This document shows positions 1-5,905 of a stretch of DNA of 8,136 nt, piece after piece (position 1 is the stretch's first letter; every line of letters starts with the position of its first letter). A program made the position numbers and the translations under genes. The notes under the pieces were generated by a model, which worked only from the letters and a program-made list of their open reading frames with translations, had not been told where the DNA came from and searched no databases. Origin of the DNA: Gemmatimonadota bacterium (lineage in GTDB: Bacteria; Gemmatimonadota; Gemmatimonadetes; Longimicrobiales; UBA6960); assembly GCA_022564535.1 (NCBI GenBank), contig JADFLD010000062.1, forward strand, positions 1 to 8,136, in the 5' to 3' direction.

Positions 1-732
1 AGACGCGTGGCGGAGACGGTTGCCGGTATGGAGCTCGAACACGTGGTCATCACGAGCGTGAACCGCGATGAGCTGCCCGATGGTGGTGCCAGCATTTACG
101 CGGAGACCATTCGCCGGATTCAGGAAGCGGTGCCCGGGTGTTCCGTCGAAGTCCTCATTCCCGACTTCAAAGGCGACGAAGACGCGCTCAGAACCGTGGT
201 CGAAGCGAAGCCGGCGATCCTGGGACACAATCTGGAGACTGTGCTCCGGCTCCATCCGGAGGTCCGTCCAGGTGGGCGCTACTGGAGGTCGATCTCGTAT
301 CTCGGTGCCGTGAAGCGTTTGGACCCGCAGATGCTCACGAAGACCGGCATCATCCTGGGCATGGGAGAGGAGGACGGAGAGATTCGGCAGGCGATGATCG
401 ACCTTCGACAGGCGTCGGTCGACATACTGACGCTCGGCCAGTACCTCAGGCCTTCACCCATGCACATTCCGGTGGCTCGATGGGTGACGCCTGACGAATT
501 CGCGACGTGGAAGCACATCGGCGAGCGGGAGTACGGCTTCAGGCACGTCGAGTCCGGGCCGCTCGTGCGCTCGAGCTATCACGCGAAGGAACAGGCTCGC
601 GACCTCATAGCGGGTGGTCCGGGCGCGATACAGGACGTCATGGAGGTCGATATCGCCGCCCCGGCCGAGGTTCGCCTGGACCTCGTTCAGCTCGAACTCG
701 GCCGGCCAGGCCGAACCTTGAAGGGAGCCTGA
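1..732 (+). CDS. lipA: Lipoyl synthase LipA, 5'-truncated by the window edge
   Basis: This is a radical SAM enzyme that inserts two sulfur atoms into the octanoyl group on carrier proteins to make the lipoyl cofactor in the cytoplasm. The reading frame is open from base 1 (it begins RRVAETVA), so the GTG at position 7 is internal and the true start lies upstream. 243 codons are visible against a usual length of about 290-330. The missing N-terminal part should hold both iron-sulfur cysteine motifs (CxxxxCxxxxxC and CxxxCxxC). Visible family signatures are VVITSVNRDELPDGGAS (fragment residues 15-31), GHNLETV, VRPGGRYWRS, TGIILGMGE, LTLGQYLRPS, and the C-terminal RSSYH (RSSY at bases 568-579), whose serine is known to ligate the auxiliary cluster. 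It ends in TGA one base before pdhA. The enzyme makes the cofactor needed by the E2 protein encoded two genes downstream, which strongly supports the call. Confidence 0.96.
   Translation, partial: RRVAETVAGMELEHVVITSVNRDELPDGGASIYAETIRRIQEAVPGCSVEVLIPDFKGDEDALRTVVEAKPAILGHNLETVLRLHPEVRPGGRYWRSISYLGAVKRLDPQMLTKTGIILGMGEEDGEIRQAMIDLRQASVDILTLGQYLRPSPMHIPVARWVTPDEFATWKHIGEREYGFRHVESGPLVRSSYHAKEQARDLIAGGPGAIQDVMEVDIAAPAEVRLDLVQLELGRPGRTLKGA
721..727 (+). promoter_or_regulatory. Ribosome binding site for pdhA
   Basis: AAGGGAG lies six bases upstream of the GTG at 734 and inside the last codons of lipA. It decides the GTG start of pdhA and implies translation closely tied to lipA. Confidence 0.75.
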
Positions 733-733
733 C

Positions 734-1807
734 GTGGCCGAGACGGAGACAAGGGCCGGAAAGAGGAGCAAACAAATCGACCACCTGAAGACACACGGCA
801 TCAGCGAGGAGCTCGCGCTCGACCTCGTGCGGGACATGCTTCTGTACCGCCGGTTCGAGGAGCAGGTGGAGGAGGCCTACGCAATCGGTAAGATCGGAGG
901 CTTCTGCCATCTGCACATCGGCCAGGAGGGTGCGGCTGCCGGCAGCATCAAGCCGCTTCGAGAGGATGACTACGTCATGAGCGCCTACCGCGAGCACACG
1001 CAGGCGATCGCGAAGGGCGTCGCTCCCAACTCTGTAATGGCCGAATTGTTTGGGCGCGCCACGGGGTCGTCGGGCGGCAAGGGCGGCTCCATGCACATCT
1101 TCAGTGCCGACAAGCGATTCATGGGCGGCCACGGGATCGTGGGGGGTCAGATTCCGCTCGCCACCGGAATCGCATGGAAGATCAAGTACCGAAAGGAAGA
1201 TTCGGTGATCGTCGTCTACATGGGCGACGCAGCCGTGAACCAGGGGGGCTTCCACGAGGCCCTCAACATGGCGGCCATCTGGCAGCTCCCAATCGTCTAT
1301 GTCGTGGAAAACAACGCGTACGGAATGGGCACCGCGTTTAGCCGGGTGTCCCGCACGGAGATCATCACGAAGTCCGCACCCTACGGCATTCCAGCGCACC
1401 GAGTGGACGGACAGGACGTGTTGGAGACCTACGCCTTCTTCCGCGATCTCGTCACTGACATCCGCGGGGGTGCGGGACCCCAGTACGTAGACCTGCAGAC
1501 GTACAGGTTCCGCGGGCACTCGATGTCAGACCCGGCTTCCGGGACGTATCGGTCGGTGGAAGAGGTCGAACAGGCGAAGAAGGACGAGGATCCGATCGCG
1601 CGCCTCCGCGACACCCTCATGGCGGCCGGTGTGCTCGACGCCGAGGGGCTCGAAGCGATGGACGCGGAAGCGCGCGCGATCGCCAAGGCAGCTACCGATT
1701 TCGCCGACTCGTCACCGGTGCCCGAGCCCGACGCACTGTACCAGAATGTTTGGGCGGACGTCGATGTGAACGGCCGGCTGTTCTTTGACGGAAGGAGCCG
1801 CGACTGA
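734..1807 (+). CDS. pdhA: Pyruvate dehydrogenase E1 component, alpha subunit
   Basis: This is the thiamine-diphosphate-binding subunit of the alpha2beta2 pyruvate decarboxylase of the pyruvate dehydrogenase complex. It decarboxylates pyruvate and, with PdhB, reductively acetylates the lipoyl arm of E2. At 357 residues it has the normal length for the split, mitochondrial-type E1 alpha. The visible motifs are HIGQEG (61-66), GSSGGKGGSMHIF (111-123), the thiamine motif GDA-x26-NN (164-194) continuing into NNAYGMGT, and the active-site loop YRFRGHSMSDP (257-267) with its conserved His262. The thiamine motif normally reads GDG; here the third residue is Ala166 (codon GCA at 1229-1231), while Asp165 and the asparagines are kept. 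The start is GTG at 734, one base after lipA stops. The gene ends in TGATG, overlapping pdhB by one base. The branched-chain 2-oxoacid E1 alpha is the main alternative, but the close match of PdhB to mitochondrial E1 beta favours pyruvate. Confidence 0.96.
   Translation: MAETETRAGKRSKQIDHLKTHGISEELALDLVRDMLLYRRFEEQVEEAYAIGKIGGFCHLHIGQEGAAAGSIKPLREDDYVMSAYREHTQAIAKGVAPNSVMAELFGRATGSSGGKGGSMHIFSADKRFMGGHGIVGGQIPLATGIAWKIKYRKEDSVIVVYMGDAAVNQGGFHEALNMAAIWQLPIVYVVENNAYGMGTAFSRVSRTEIITKSAPYGIPAHRVDGQDVLETYAFFRDLVTDIRGGAGPQYVDLQTYRFRGHSMSDPASGTYRSVEEVEQAKKDEDPIARLRDTLMAAGVLDAEGLEAMDAEARAIAKAATDFADSSPVPEPDALYQNVWADVDVNGRLFFDGRSRD
1791..1797 (+). promoter_or_regulatory. Ribosome binding site for pdhB
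   Basis: GAAGGAG lies nine bases before the ATG at 1807, inside the end of pdhA. With the TGATG stop-start overlap it suggests translational coupling, which would help make the two E1 subunits in equal amounts. Confidence 0.75.
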
Positions 1808-2787
1808 TGCCGGTCATCACCTACCGCGAGGCCCTCAATGAGGCACTGCGTGAAGAGATGGAGCGCGACCCCGACGTCTTCCTCATAGGAGAGGAGGTCG
1901 CGGAATACGATGGTGCGTACAAGGTATCGAAGGGCCTCCTCGAGCGGTTCGGAGACCAACGCGTCGTCGACTCGCCCATCAGCGAACTCGGCTTTACCGG
2001 CCTGGGCGTCGGTGCCGCCATGGCTGGTCTTCGCCCCGTCATCGAGTTCATGACGTTCAATTTCGCATTCCTTGCGATCGACCAAGTCATCAACAGCGCC
2101 ACGAAGTTGAACTACATGTCGGACGGTCAATTTCCGATACCGATCGTCTTCCGTGGGCCGAGTGGAGCGGCCCTGCAACTGTCGGCGCAACATTCACAGG
2201 CATGCGAGACGTACTACTCCCACGCTCCGGGTTGCAAGGTAGTAACACCCGCTACCCCGGCAGACGCCAAGGGGTTGCTCAAGGCCGCGATCCGCGACAA
2301 CGACCCCGTTGCGTTCCTGGAGGGGGAGCTTCTCTACAACCTCAAGGGCGAGGTTCCGGACGACGAGGACTTCATCATTCCGCTCGGTGTCGCCGACTTG
2401 AAAAGGGAAGGCTCCGACGTCTCGATCATCACCCATGGAAAAATGGTTCACCTCGCCCTGAAGGCGGCGGCCAAGCTCGAGAAGGACGGAATCGAAGCCG
2501 ATGTCCTCGACCTTCGTACCATTCGTCCGCTCGACATGGATGCCATCCTTGCGACGGTGGCCAAGACGAACCGCGTCGTGTACCTAGAAGAGGGTTGGCC
2601 TTACGCCGGTACCGGGGCTCAGATCGTGTCGATGATCCAGGAGGAAGCGTTCGATGATCTGGACGCGCCTATCTTGCGTGTGACACAGGCGGACATTCCG
2701 ATGCCGTACTCGAAGACCCTCGAGGCGTTGGCCAAGCCGTCTGTCGATCACCTGCTCGAGGCTGTAAGGAAGGTGCTGTACCGATGA
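1807..2787 (+). CDS. pdhB: Pyruvate dehydrogenase E1 component, beta subunit
   Basis: This is the transketolase-like beta subunit of E1, which completes the active site with PdhA and docks onto E2. The 326 residues match the mature length of mitochondrial-type E1 beta. The N-terminal pyrimidine-binding domain carries LIGEEVAEYDGAYKVSKG (26-43) with the catalytic glutamate in GEE (28-30). It continues with DSPISELGFTGLGVGAAMAGLRP, FMTFNFAFLAIDQVINSA, and AQHSQ (127-131), whose His129 corresponds to the known active-site histidine of E1 beta. The C-terminal domain holds LRTIRPLDM, VVYLEEGWP and the ending VTQADIPMPYSK. The long stretches shared with human PDHB favour pyruvate over branched-chain oxoacids. 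It overlaps pdhA by one base. Its last bases, CGATGATGA, contain the ATG of a 16-codon mini-ORF that runs to the pdhC start. I see no broken or missing key residue. Confidence 0.97.
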   Translation: MPVITYREALNEALREEMERDPDVFLIGEEVAEYDGAYKVSKGLLERFGDQRVVDSPISELGFTGLGVGAAMAGLRPVIEFMTFNFAFLAIDQVINSATKLNYMSDGQFPIPIVFRGPSGAALQLSAQHSQACETYYSHAPGCKVVTPATPADAKGLLKAAIRDNDPVAFLEGELLYNLKGEVPDDEDFIIPLGVADLKREGSDVSIITHGKMVHLALKAAAKLEKDGIEADVLDLRTIRPLDMDAILATVAKTNRVVYLEEGWPYAGTGAQIVSMIQEEAFDDLDAPILRVTQADIPMPYSKTLEALAKPSVDHLLEAVRKVLYR

Positions 2788-2834
2788 TGACCCGTTCGAG
2801 ACCGCCCGCGGAACTTGGCGTCGGGAGTAGATAG
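2784..2834 (+). CDS. Possible 16-codon leader/coupling mini-ORF between pdhB and pdhC
   Basis: The frame starts at ATG 2784, overlapping the pdhB stop (ATGATGA). It encodes MMTRSRPPAELGVGSR and stops at TAG 2832-2834, directly against the pdhC ATG at 2835. It is in frame with pdhC and fills the gap exactly. AAGGAAGG at 2766-2773 lies ten bases upstream of its start, and the pdhC ribosome site GGGAG lies within it. It could be a coupling peptide that brings terminating ribosomes to the pdhC start, or the remains of an earlier, longer pdhC N-terminus cut by a stop codon, or chance. The peptide resembles nothing I recognise. Confidence 0.3.
   Translation: MMTRSRPPAELGVGSR
2823..2827 (+). promoter_or_regulatory. 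Ribosome binding site for pdhC
   Basis: GGGAG lies seven bases before the ATG at 2835. It supports this start, which also gives the canonical E2 lipoyl-domain N-terminus. Confidence 0.65.
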
Positions 2835-4100
2835 ATGGCCACCAAGGTGCACATGGAAGCGTTGTCTCCGACCATGGAGGAGGGTCAGCTCGTCCAGTGG
2901 CTCAAGGCCGAGGGGGATGAGATATCGAGCGGCGATATTCTCGCCGAGATCGAGACGGACAAGGCCACGATGGAACTCGTCGCGCGTGGTGACGGGATCC
3001 TGAGGAAGATATTCCTCGGGGCCGGTGGGACCGCGGAGGTAGGGGCCGTGATTGGTGTCATCGCGACGGCCGATGAGGATATCACGGGTATAGAAGGCGT
3101 GAGCGATGGGTCTCCGTCGCCGGCCGCAGCGACTCCAGATGCACCGGCCGCGCCGGTGTCCGGAGCGGGCACTCCGGTGCCCGCTGTCGGTGAGGCCCCG
3201 GTATCGACTTCCTCGGAGGCGGCATCGGGGACCGGCGGTGGTCGGGTGAAGGCCTCACCTCTGGCCCGGCGGCTTGCCGAGGAAATGGGCGTAGATCTGC
3301 GGCTCATCTCGGGCTCAGGACCAGGCGGCCGCGTGGTGAAGCGCGACATCGAGGCAGCGAAGGTTGCCGGTGTCTCCGCACCGTCGATGGCTAGATGGAC
3401 GGAGGATGCGGCGGAGTACGAGGACGTGCCGACCTCACAGATGCGCAAAGCCATCGCCAAGCGGCTCGTCACATCCATTGGGCCCGTGCCGACCTTCTAT
3501 CTCACGATGGACGTCGACATGGGTCGCGTCCTGCAGGCGAGAAAGAGCATCAACTCGATGCTCGAGAAGGACGGCGGCAAGATCTCGATCAACGACATCG
3601 TGCTGAAGGCGGTCGCAGCCGCGCTTCGCCAGCATCCGAATTGCAACGCCCAGTGGCAAGAGGGGTTCGTTCGTCGCTTCAACGCGGTACACGTGGGCGT
3701 TGCCGTTGCGATCGAAGACGGTCTCATCACCCCGGTGGTGAGGAACGCGCACCTCAAAGGCATTCTGCAGATCGGTGCCGAAGTGAGGGAGCTGGCCGGC
3801 CGGGCTCGGCTAAAGAAGCTCATGCCCGAGGAATACACGGGCGCGACCTTCACCGTGTCGAACCTCGGCATGTTCGGGATCCACGACTTCACGGCGATCA
3901 TCAATCCGCCCGAGGCCGGCATTCTAGCCGTAGGCGGAATCGAGCAGACCCCTGTCGTGGTGGACGGTGAGATCGTCGTCCAGCCGCGGATGCGAATGAC
4001 GATGAGTTGCGATCATCGCGTGATCGACGGTGCCCAGGGGTCGCGGTACTTGCAGACGCTCAAGTCGATGCTCGAGGAGCCGACCGCGATTCTGTTGTAA
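2835..4100 (+). CDS. pdhC: Dihydrolipoamide acetyltransferase (E2) of pyruvate dehydrogenase
   Basis: This is the core of the pyruvate dehydrogenase complex: it takes the acetyl group from E1 on its lipoyl arm and transfers it to CoA. The domains in its 421 residues are, in order: one lipoyl domain (about 1-80) with the lipoylation site ETDKATME, Lys43; an Ala/Pro/Ser/Gly-rich flexible linker (about 90-136); a peripheral-subunit-binding domain (about 139-175, with ASPLARRLAEE and GSGPGGRVVKRDI); a short second linker; and the catalytic acyltransferase domain (about 198-421). The catalytic motif is DHRVIDG (393-399), with His394 and Asp398 in the expected places, and the family ending PTAILL is present. 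A single lipoyl domain is common in bacterial E2. LipA, encoded upstream, makes the cofactor for Lys43. The TAA stop is 18 bases before the amidohydrolase start. A branched-chain E2 is less likely given the E1 subunits. Confidence 0.96.
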   Translation: MATKVHMEALSPTMEEGQLVQWLKAEGDEISSGDILAEIETDKATMELVARGDGILRKIFLGAGGTAEVGAVIGVIATADEDITGIEGVSDGSPSPAAATPDAPAAPVSGAGTPVPAVGEAPVSTSSEAASGTGGGRVKASPLARRLAEEMGVDLRLISGSGPGGRVVKRDIEAAKVAGVSAPSMARWTEDAAEYEDVPTSQMRKAIAKRLVTSIGPVPTFYLTMDVDMGRVLQARKSINSMLEKDGGKISINDIVLKAVAAALRQHPNCNAQWQEGFVRRFNAVHVGVAVAIEDGLITPVVRNAHLKGILQIGAEVRELAGRARLKKLMPEEYTGATFTVSNLGMFGIHDFTAIINPPEAGILAVGGIEQTPVVVDGEIVVQPRMRMTMSCDHRVIDGAQGSRYLQTLKSMLEEPTAILL

Positions 4101-4105
4101 AACCG

Positions 4106-4114
4106 AAAGGGAGG
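4106..4114 (+). promoter_or_regulatory. Ribosome binding site for the amidohydrolase gene
   Basis: AAAGGGAGG lies in the 18-base gap after pdhC, four bases before the GTG at 4119. The spacing is rather short, but the site is strong and no other start nearby is better placed. An in-frame ATG at 4179 would leave a signal peptide without its basic n-region. Confidence 0.65.
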
Positions 4115-4118
4115 GCTC

Positions 4119-5822
4119 GTGAGGCTGCCAACGCTCATCCACAAACGGATCGCCCATCGGCGCCGGACCCTAGCCCGGATGGTAGTTGCGGCGTGTCTGG
4201 GCGTGGCCGCGTGCGAGCCGGACGTCGAACCGGCCGACGTCGTACTCGTCGATGGACCGGTCGTAACATTGACGGAAGCGGGGGTCGTTGAAGGGATCGC
4301 GATCTCGGGCGACCGCATTGTGGCGGTCGGGTCCGAAGCCCTGATTCGAGCGTACATCGGTGCCGACACGCGGGTCATCGAACTGGAGGGCCGCTCGGTG
4401 ATACCGGGCTTGGCTGACAACCATTTCCACTCGATTGGAGGGGGGCCCGGCGTCGACCTGTCACGCACCCGTTCGATCGCGGATGTCCTCGAGGCGATCT
4501 CCAAGCGGGTCTTGGATGCCTCGCCGGACGAAGTCATCGTCACGAACAGCGACTGGCACGAGGGGCAATTGCTCGAGCAACGCCTCCCGTATCGGGACGA
4601 CCTGGATCGGGCGGCTCCTGACCACGCGGTTGTCGTGGTACGGGGAGGGCACGAATTCATCCTGAACAGTGCCGCGCTCAGGCGCTGGCACCTCGACGAG
4701 TCGACGCCCGACGTCGCAGGGGGTCGGATCGGTCGCTACGGAGACGGGCGCCTGAATGGCGAGCTCGTCGATCGGGCGAAGGCCTTCGTCGAGTTACCAC
4801 GGAGGCCCGAGGTTGACCCCGTCGCCGAGAGCGAGGCCCTCGTCCAGGCGTACGCCACGTTGAACAGCCGTGGCCTGACCAGCGTCCGCCATCCAGGCGG
4901 GTCGGTCGCTCAGTACGAGACGCTGAGGGAGATCAGGGACGCCGGGCGGCTCGACATGCGCGTCGAATTCCTCTTTCGTGCGCCCCGCTCAGGCTCGCTC
5001 GAAGCTCTTCGTGAGGCGATTGCTGCGTGGCCCTCTCCGGAGGAGGGCGACGCGTGGCTTCGGATCGGTGGCGTGAAGCTCGGCGTGGACGGCGGTTTCG
5101 AAGGGGGGTTGATGGTTGAGCCGTACGAGGAGCCCTGGGGCGAGAACGGATCGTTCCGCGGGCTGCAAACCGTCCCGACCGACGTATTCACGGAGTCGGT
5201 CCGCGAGTTGCATCGTGCGGGGTGGCGTCTTGCGACGCACGCCGTGGGAGATGCTGCGATCGATCTCGTGCTCGACGCATACGAAGTCGCCAATGACGAC
5301 TCGCCGCTCGACGGATTGCGCTGGGTAATCGAGCACGGGTTCATTCCCCGTGAGGACCACTTTCCCCGGATGCGAGACCTGGGCCTCGTGGTCTCCGCTC
5401 AGGATCACCTCTATCTGGCCGCACCCAGTCTCGTCGAGTATTGGGGAGCCGAGCGCGCGGCTTGGACGACTCCACTACGCGCGTACCTCGACGCCGGCAT
5501 TCCGGTCTCCCTGGGGACCGACTCGCCCGTCGTGCCGTACGACCCGTGGTGGGTTCTGCACCACTTTACGACGCGGGGCACCATCAGCGCGGGCATCGTC
5601 GGAGCCGATCAGCGCGTGAGTCGCGAGGAAGCCCTCCGAGCGGCGACCCAGGGGTACGCGTTCCTCACGTTCTCCGAGGACGAGAGAGGCACCCTCGCGC
5701 CCGGCAAGCTCGCGGACCTCGTGGTAACGGCCGAGAGCTATCTGGACTGCCCGGACCCGTGCCTCGAAACGATGCTTGTGGACTTCACGATCGTGGGCGG
5801 TCGTGTGGTTTGGGAGCGCTGA
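4119..5822 (+). CDS. Predicted lipoprotein amidohydrolase, YtcJ-like (amidohydrolase family 3)
   Basis: This is a metal-dependent hydrolase of the amidohydrolase superfamily, probably cutting C-N bonds of an unknown small substrate outside the cytoplasm. The N-terminus has a basic region (HKRIAHRRRTLAR, residues 8-20), a short hydrophobic stretch (21-31) and a lipobox VAAC with Cys32, so a lipid-anchored protein is predicted. The RRRTLA sequence is only weakly Tat-like. A small beta domain precedes the metal motif NHFH (His102, His104). Further likely metal or catalytic residues are Lys320 in GGVKLGVDGG, His374 in ATHAVGDAAID, His406 in VIEHGF and Asp468 in SLGTDSP. The C-terminal EEALRAATQGYA and GTLAPGKLADLVV are typical of YtcJ-like proteins, and 567 residues is the usual size. 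Cys544 and Cys548 (CPDPC) could form a disulfide after export. The gene starts 18 bases after pdhC, so it probably shares that transcript, yet no metabolic link is apparent. The substrate cannot be told from sequence. Confidence 0.9.
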   Translation: MRLPTLIHKRIAHRRRTLARMVVAACLGVAACEPDVEPADVVLVDGPVVTLTEAGVVEGIAISGDRIVAVGSEALIRAYIGADTRVIELEGRSVIPGLADNHFHSIGGGPGVDLSRTRSIADVLEAISKRVLDASPDEVIVTNSDWHEGQLLEQRLPYRDDLDRAAPDHAVVVVRGGHEFILNSAALRRWHLDESTPDVAGGRIGRYGDGRLNGELVDRAKAFVELPRRPEVDPVAESEALVQAYATLNSRGLTSVRHPGGSVAQYETLREIRDAGRLDMRVEFLFRAPRSGSLEALREAIAAWPSPEEGDAWLRIGGVKLGVDGGFEGGLMVEPYEEPWGENGSFRGLQTVPTDVFTESVRELHRAGWRLATHAVGDAAIDLVLDAYEVANDDSPLDGLRWVIEHGFIPREDHFPRMRDLGLVVSAQDHLYLAAPSLVEYWGAERAAWTTPLRAYLDAGIPVSLGTDSPVVPYDPWWVLHHFTTRGTISAGIVGADQRVSREEALRAATQGYAFLTFSEDERGTLAPGKLADLVVTAESYLDCPDPCLETMLVDFTIVGGRVVWER

Positions 5823-5844
5823 TCCGGCTGGCATTTTGCTTCGG

Positions 5845-5857
5845 GAAACGTAGTTTC
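5845..5857. repeat. Short inverted repeat in the amidohydrolase-peptidase gap
   Basis: GAAAC, three bases (GTA), then GTTTC form a perfect 5-bp inverted repeat in the 83-base gap 5823-5905. The same gap holds two direct copies of CACCCGT (5867-5873 and 5883-5889). These could be a regulator site upstream of the peptidase gene, but both are short enough to be chance. I see no convincing -35/-10 pair or terminator in this gap. Confidence 0.25.
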
Positions 5858-5892
5858 ATCGTCACGCACCCGTCGGATGATCCACCCGTAGC

Positions 5893-5898
5893 AAGAGG
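5893..5898 (+). promoter_or_regulatory. Ribosome binding site for the S9 peptidase gene
   Basis: AAGAGG lies seven bases before the ATG at 5906. It decides this start over upstream codons of the same open frame, which lie inside the amidohydrolase gene. Confidence 0.6.
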
Positions 5899-5905
5899 CG
5901 CTTCG

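Noticed and set aside
7..9. GTG as the start of lipA
   Set aside because: The frame is open to base 1 with family-like residues before it, and the protein would lack the iron-sulfur motifs. The gene is simply cut by the window.
638..1519. 293-codon minus-strand open frame opposite pdhA
   Set aside because: It is antisense to a confidently identified gene. Its composition is what high third-position GC produces on the opposite strand, and it shows no recognisable motif.
1429..2193. 254-codon minus-strand open frame across the pdhA-pdhB junction
   Set aside because: It is antisense to two real genes and has no domain signature or good ribosome site; a GC-codon shadow.
3395..3970. 191-codon + strand frame inside pdhC
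   Set aside because: It overlaps the conserved E2 catalytic domain in another frame and is Arg/His/Ser-rich without motifs.
4179..4181. ATG as an alternative start of the amidohydrolase
   Set aside because: It would remove the basic n-region of the signal peptide and has no ribosome site, whereas the GTG at 4119 follows a strong one.
4013..4660. 215-codon minus-strand frame opposite the pdhC end and amidohydrolase start
   Set aside because: It is rich in Ser, Thr and Arg, lies antisense to well-supported coding sequence, and has no recognisable family.
5441..5905. 155-codon upstream extension of the S9 peptidase reading frame
   Set aside because: It lies almost wholly inside the amidohydrolase gene in another frame, reads as Arg-rich low-complexity sequence, and would place the clear signal peptide in the middle of the protein. 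The ATG at 5906 has its own ribosome site.
5823..5905. Sigma-70 promoter in the amidohydrolase-peptidase gap
   Set aside because: A TTGCTT resembling a -35 box is present, but no -10 box lies at suitable spacing.
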